A stretch of DNA of 22,021 nt from Phallusia fumigata (lineage: Eukaryota > Chordata > Ascidiacea > Phlebobranchia > Ascidiidae): contig QXVZ01013013.1 in assembly GCA_008931825.1 (NCBI GenBank), forward strand, positions 10,018 through 32,038, written 5' to 3'. Position 1 is the stretch's first letter, and each line of letters begins with the position of its first letter. Shown here in pieces: positions 18,681 to 22,021 of the stretch. A program made the position numbers and the translations under genes. The notes beneath the pieces were generated by a model. That model ran no database searches. It worked only from the letters and a program-made list of their open reading frames with translations, and was not told where the DNA came from.

Positions 18681-18814
18681 TTATTCTTCTAGCTGCGAAG
18701 CTGTACTTGTTTTATGATACCAGCAAGTAACTGCGTCGTGCGATGTCATAAAAATGACGTCGTCAGAAAATTTGGTCACAAAGCCGCCTCTCCTTAAGAC
18801 GTTCATCACCTCAT
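18681..18814 (-). CDS. SLC26 last exon (STAS end and stop codon)
   Basis: The exon has two bases plus 43 codons and TAA (18683-18681): EVMNVLRRGGFVTKFSDDVI, FMTSHDAVTCWYHKTSTASQ, LEE. The SHDAV motif matches the SLC26 family THDAV. The acceptor is GTTTTAG. Confidence 0.9.
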
Positions 18815-21800
18815 CTAAAACAAACTTTAATGAACTTGCATAAAACTAATATTTGGAAACATGAATTAACCCAAGCGACTAGGTTTGGCACATATTGTGA
18901 AATGTACGTGTGTAGTTATAAGGCAGAAGACTCACCACACACATTGGATAGATAAAGTTGGATGTCTATATCTCCGAATTCATCAAACATCTGTCGAATA
19001 ACGGCGAGCTTGTTAGTTACAACAAACATCCATTTTTGTCAAATCAATCACTTTCGGGCCCAAAGTGACTATAATCTTTTAACAAACACCAATGTGTTTA
19101 TTACTCAGGAAGAGACCGGCGTACGCGGACTTAGAACTCACCACGAGAGTTGTTTACGATTACCACAAAATCTGGCGACTGGTAGCAAAGTAGCAAAGAC
19201 CATCATGAAAATAAAATCAAACGAACAAACAAACGAACGCGGTCACTCCTTCTTGGTACCTTCTTGAGTGTTTTGAGACCCACGGAATCAACAAAGCTCA
19301 TCAATGTGCAGTCGATAACGATGCACTTGACACCAGGCGTTAAAACGCTTACAGAAATCGCTTGCGTGTTTTGAACTGCGCCGTCGCTTGGAATTTCTGC
19401 AACATCAATGTCAAACTTGTTTTAATGCGATTTATGCATTCCAGTCACGATAATAATTTGTGGCAAACTGTAAAACCCATTTTTTGCAAATGCGCCAATA
19501 ACTGACGTGCCCTAAGATTATTGGTAAATAAGATGTAACTCTTGGTAAATAAGATGTAAGTCTTGGTAAATAAGATGAGGGCGATTACAATGCCCACTTT
19601 GCATATAAGGAAGGTAAAACGTTTTGATAATAATTCCTTTAAAACACTATAGAGAAAGTCACCTCAATCATTTNGTCGTGCGATGTCATAAAAATGACGT
19701 CGTCAGAAAATTTGGTCACAAAGCCCCCTCTCCTTAAGACGTTCATCACCTCATCTAAAACAAACTTTAATGTTAGAAAAAACTTGCATAAAACTAATAT
19801 TTGGAAACATGAATTAACCCAAGCGACTGGGTTTGGCACATATTGTGAAATGTACGTGTGTAGTTATAAGGCAGAAGACTCACCACACACATTGGATAGA
19901 TAAAGTTGGATGTCTATATCTCCGAATTCATCAAACATCTGTCGAAAAACGGCGAGCTTGTTAGTTACAACAAACATTCATTTTTGTCAAATCAATCACT
20001 TTCGGGCCCAAAGTGACTATAATCTTTTAACAAACACCATAGTGTTTATTACTCAGGAAGAGACCGGCGTACGCGGACTTAGAACTCACCACGAGAGTTG
20101 TTTACGATTACCACAAAATCTGGCGACTGGTAGCAAAGTAGCAAAGACCATCATGAAAATAAAATCAAACGAACAAACAAACGAACGCGGTCACTCCTTC
20201 TTGGTACCTTCTTGAGTGTTTTGAGACCCACGGAATCAACAAAGCTCATCAATGTGCAGTCGATAACGATGCACTTGACACCAGGCGTTAAAACGCTTAC
20301 AGAAATCGCTTGCGTGTTTTGAACTGCGTCGTCGCTTGGAATTTCTGCAACATCAATGTCAAACTTGTTTTAATGCGATTTATGCATTCCAGTCACGATA
20401 ATAATTTGTGGCAAACTGTAAAACCCAATTTTCACTAATGCACCAGTAACTGACGTGCCCTAAGATTATTGGTAAATAAGATGTAAGTCTTGGTAAATAA
20501 GATGAGGGCGATTACAATGCCCACTTTGCATATAAGGAAGGTAAAACGTTTTGATAATAATTCCTTTAAAACACTATAGAGAAAGTCACCTCAATCATTT
20601 CAAAACGCGTTCGAAAAAACATACGTCATGGTCCTTTTAAAATGGAACTTGCTTCGTTTAAAGATTTTCGCTAATACCATATTGTTAAAAAGGTACATTG
20701 ACGGTATTTAAATTGATTGGGTGACTCACGAAGTCAATAGAGTTAAATAGCCAACTTGCAGTTAATGCAACCAAAAACAGAACTGGGGTCTTTTTAAAAT
20801 CAAAGTTTATGGATAGTATAGCATGAGTCTGACAAGTTCCATTTACATTTGTTCCTACATTTTGGGTTAATTGCTATTAATATATAGGCATCGTACCTTC
20901 GTCATACCGATTACCTTGGCTCGTTTTTCTCGCTTTTACGTTGTCACCCTTTTCGTCTTTGATTTTTTTGGCCTTGAAATAATTTCGGTAAACTGTTTCG
21001 TGTCATTTTATCATCCAACTAGCAATAAGCAATTTCACATCCATATCCACTAACCTCCATTTCCTCTTGGCGTTTCTGTTCCTTCTTTCGCCTCGCCTTT
21101 TCGACCGATGGATTTTTCCCGCAGACTTCGACTAGTTTGGCTCTGAGACGATCCTTGTTGACGTAGTACAGAGGACCTCCGAATGAGACCACCGCGCAAT
21201 CCAGTGAACTGTCTTCGCTGCCAACCTTCTAAAAAACGTTTACATACGTCTACGAATTTCTTTTAAAACAAATTTAGGTTGTTTGTAAAAGCACTCTTGA
21301 GCCAAAACTCTTTGATGAGCCAAAACTTTTTAACATTTTACATCAGATTTTGGCCAGTCACCTTGTCGCAAGATTCTTCCGCTTTACGATAAATTTCAGT
21401 GTTGGCGACTTGCGACAGAAGTTGGGCATTAACAAACTGAGTCCTCAAAACGACGCATAACATAGAGAACGCTACCCCTGCCACCAATCCGTACACCTGT
21501 GAAAAACCATCAAAATATAACTCAGACAAGCAACTAAAAACATTACAATTTTTTTTACAAGTTATAACCGTTATTTTTATCTGTGTTCCTGGGTATGTAT
21601 AAAAAAGCAAACAGTCTTGCAGGGAAATATGTTTCTCAATTTTTCTTGTGCCATCATACTGATATGGATCGAGCCTGGGTGCCCTTTAGCTGATGCACAA
21701 ATACGTTCTGATATCCTGGTTTTTTAAAAGCATTTACCACGTCGAGAAATATAGTTCCAAGGCAGGCGACAAGCCAAACAGCTCCATCCAACTTGCTGGT

Positions 21801-21878
21801 GTCCCAGAATGGCTTGAAGTCTCGAACTTTTCTTAACATGCCTTTAATCGCTACAGCGATAATAGCAGCAAGACAGGC
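18681..21878 (-). CDS. SLC26-family anion transporter, C-terminal part (gene runs off the right edge)
   Basis: Seven exons join in phase: 21878-21738, 21496-21362, 21228-21055, 20972-20915, 20344-20208, 19956-19884 and 18814-18681. They give the last 283 residues and a TAA stop. The N-terminal part encodes the last membrane helices (LAAIIAVAIKGML, WDTSKLDGAVWLVACLGTIF, LDVVYGLVAGVAFSML..LRTQ). These are hallmarks of SLC26/SulP transporters, which exchange or conduct sulfate, chloride, bicarbonate or oxalate at the plasma membrane. A cytoplasmic STAS domain follows: beta strand DCAVVSFGGPLYYVN, a charged variable insert, CIVIDCTLMSFVDSVGLKTL, then IQLYLSNVCDEV and a GGF..DDVIFMTSHDAV end. The C-terminus is QLEE, with no classical PDZ ligand visible. 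I cannot tell which SLC26 member it is. Exons 5 and 6 exist in two copies because of the N at 19674. Confidence 0.93.
18936..19008 (-). CDS. SLC26 STAS helix/strand exon, second (left-hand) copy
   Basis: Same exon as 19884-19956, reading LAVIRQ where the other copy has LAVFRQ. This copy is contiguous with the complete last exon. Confidence 0.87.
19260..19396 (-). CDS. SLC26 STAS core exon, second (left-hand) copy
   Basis: This is the same 45-codon exon as 20208-20344, with a few silent or minor base differences (GCGCCGTCG versus GCGTCGTCG on the plus strand). It belongs to the left member of the duplication abutting the N at 19674. Confidence 0.87.
19521..19577. repeat. 21-bp minisatellite, about three copies
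   Basis: Units of TTGGTAAATAAGATGTAA plus three bases start at 19521, 19542 and 19563. The duplicate block has only two units (20469, 20490), so this is a copy-number difference between the presumed alleles. Confidence 0.88.
19675..19754 (-). CDS. SLC26 last exon, truncated duplicate next to the N
   Basis: Only the part up to SHD is present before the sequence breaks at the N at 19674. The intact exon is at 18681-18814. This is an assembly-edge fragment. Confidence 0.85.
19884..19956 (-). CDS. SLC26 exon: STAS helix and strand (right-hand copy)
   Basis: This exon has 24 codons plus one base: LAVFRQMFDEFGDIDIQLYL, SNVC. The acceptor is CTAACAAG and the donor GTGTG|GTGAGT. It differs from the left copy by Phe versus Ile in AV(F/I)RQ. 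Confidence 0.88.
20208..20344 (-). CDS. SLC26 exon: STAS core (right-hand copy)
   Basis: This exon has two bases plus 45 codons: IPSDGAVQNTQAISVSVLTP, GVKCIVIDCTLMSFVDSVGL, KTLKK. The strand and helix CIVIDCTLMSFVDSVG is the diagnostic STAS loop. The acceptor is TGTTGCAG and the donor AAG|GTACCA. A second copy is at 19260-19396. Confidence 0.92.
20469..20504. repeat. 21-bp minisatellite, about two copies
   Basis: Equivalent of 19521-19577 in the other copy, one unit shorter. Confidence 0.85.
20915..20972 (-). CDS. SLC26 microexon in the variable STAS insert
   Basis: This 58-nt exon, phase 0 in and 1 out, encodes AKKIKDEKGDNVKARKTSQ. I found it because the flanking exons are out of phase without it. 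The acceptor is TTTCAAG and the donor CCAAG|GTAATC. It supplies the G of the following Glu codon. Confidence 0.8.
21055..21228 (-). CDS. SLC26 exon: first STAS strand
   Basis: The 58 codons: KVGSEDSSLDCAVVSFGGPL, YYVNKDRLRAKLVEVCGKNP, then a Lys/Arg/Glu-rich run (ARRKKEQKRQEEME). FGGPLYYVN corresponds to the usual PIYY/FAN strand. The basic run begins the variable STAS insert. The donor is GAG|GTTAGT. Confidence 0.93.
21362..21496 (-). CDS. SLC26 exon: last membrane helix and start of STAS region
   Basis: The 45 codons: VYGLVAGVAFSMLCVVLRTQ, then FVNAQLLSQVANTEIYRKAE and ESCDK. The helix ending LRTQ is the conserved exit from the SLC26 membrane domain. The donor is AAG|GTGACT. Confidence 0.93.
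21738..21878 (-). CDS. SLC26 exon: penultimate membrane segments
   Basis: The 47 codons, phase 0 to 0: ACLAAIIAVAIKGMLRKVRD, FKPFWDTSKLDGAVWLVACL, GTIFLDV. The KGM..DF..FW..SKLD..VWL pattern is typical of SLC26. The acceptor is TTTCATCAG and the donor GTG|GTAAAT. The preceding exons are outside the window; 21879-22021 is intron. Confidence 0.93.
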
Positions 21879-22021
21879 CTGATGAAATAATATGTAAGTA
21901 ACTTAACTACAGATCCACAAGAAAAGAATTTCTGTGTAAGGGGTGGATTTCTGACTTTTTGTAGCCTTACTTTTCAATAGCGTTGTATTGCCACTAAACA
22001 AGTTTTTATACAATTTCATTT

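Larger units (their letters stand above)
18735..19673. repeat. 0.94-kb direct duplication, left copy (SLC26 3' exons)
   Basis: It aligns with 19675-20600 from GTCGTGCGATGTC to CACCTCAATCATTT, with scattered substitutions, an 8-bp indel near 18831 versus 19771, and a different minisatellite copy number. It ends at the N at 19674. Confidence 0.94.
19675..20600. repeat. 0.93-kb direct duplication, right copy
   Basis: Partner of 18735-19673. It starts inside the last SLC26 exon and runs upstream past the STAS core exon. Confidence 0.94.

Noticed and set aside
1..22021. A new defence, CRISPR or biosynthetic system
   Set aside because: All coding evidence resolves into two known animal gene families. 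No regularly spaced repeats with spacers or clustered unknown genes were seen.

Overview
The window is eukaryotic nuclear DNA: AT-rich, with short coding exons bounded by GT..AG introns of about 60 to 720 bp, and no prokaryotic gene structure. All recognisable coding sequence is on the minus strand. My best guess at the source is a tunicate such as Ciona (compact introns, an animal-type gene set, strong allelic divergence). This is inference; no tool was run.

Gene 1 (17441 down to 2690) is a complete orthologue of TTC17, tetratricopeptide repeat protein 17. I could chain 27 coding exons in consistent phase from a signal-peptide exon to a TAA stop. They give a 1108-residue protein, against about 1141 in human. 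It has an N-terminal WVVTEDG segment, three related TPR modules, a coiled-coil stretch, and fast-changing acidic linkers. Gene 2 (from beyond the right edge down to 18681) is the last seven coding exons of an SLC26-family anion transporter: the final membrane helices plus the cytoplasmic STAS domain. The two genes lie head to tail, about 1.2 kb apart.

The main structural feature is four single N characters (2201, 6360, 15538, 19674). Each sits exactly between two direct copies of the same sequence (115 bp, about 0.9/1.0 kb, 2.1 kb and 0.93 kb). The left copy ends at the N and the right copy starts at it. Exons cut at one side of an N are intact in the other copy. These are best read as unmerged overlapping contig ends, probably two haplotypes, joined by a placeholder gap. 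They are not real tandem duplications. They double exons 1-5, 20 and 21 of TTC17 and two exons of SLC26, and would make an automatic gene model wrong.

Region by region: 1-2689 is downstream flank with the end of a hAT-type transposon, a cluster of inverted repeats and one artefactual duplication, and no gene I can support. 2690-17441 is TTC17, with a 41-bp intronic minisatellite and a likely tRNA-derived SINE insertion. 17442-18680 is intergenic or UTR. 18681-22021 is the 3' part of the SLC26 gene. I found no CRISPR, operon-like defence system or other new molecular system. The points of interest are the assembly signature, the modular origin and lumenal character of TTC17, and the mobile-element remnants.
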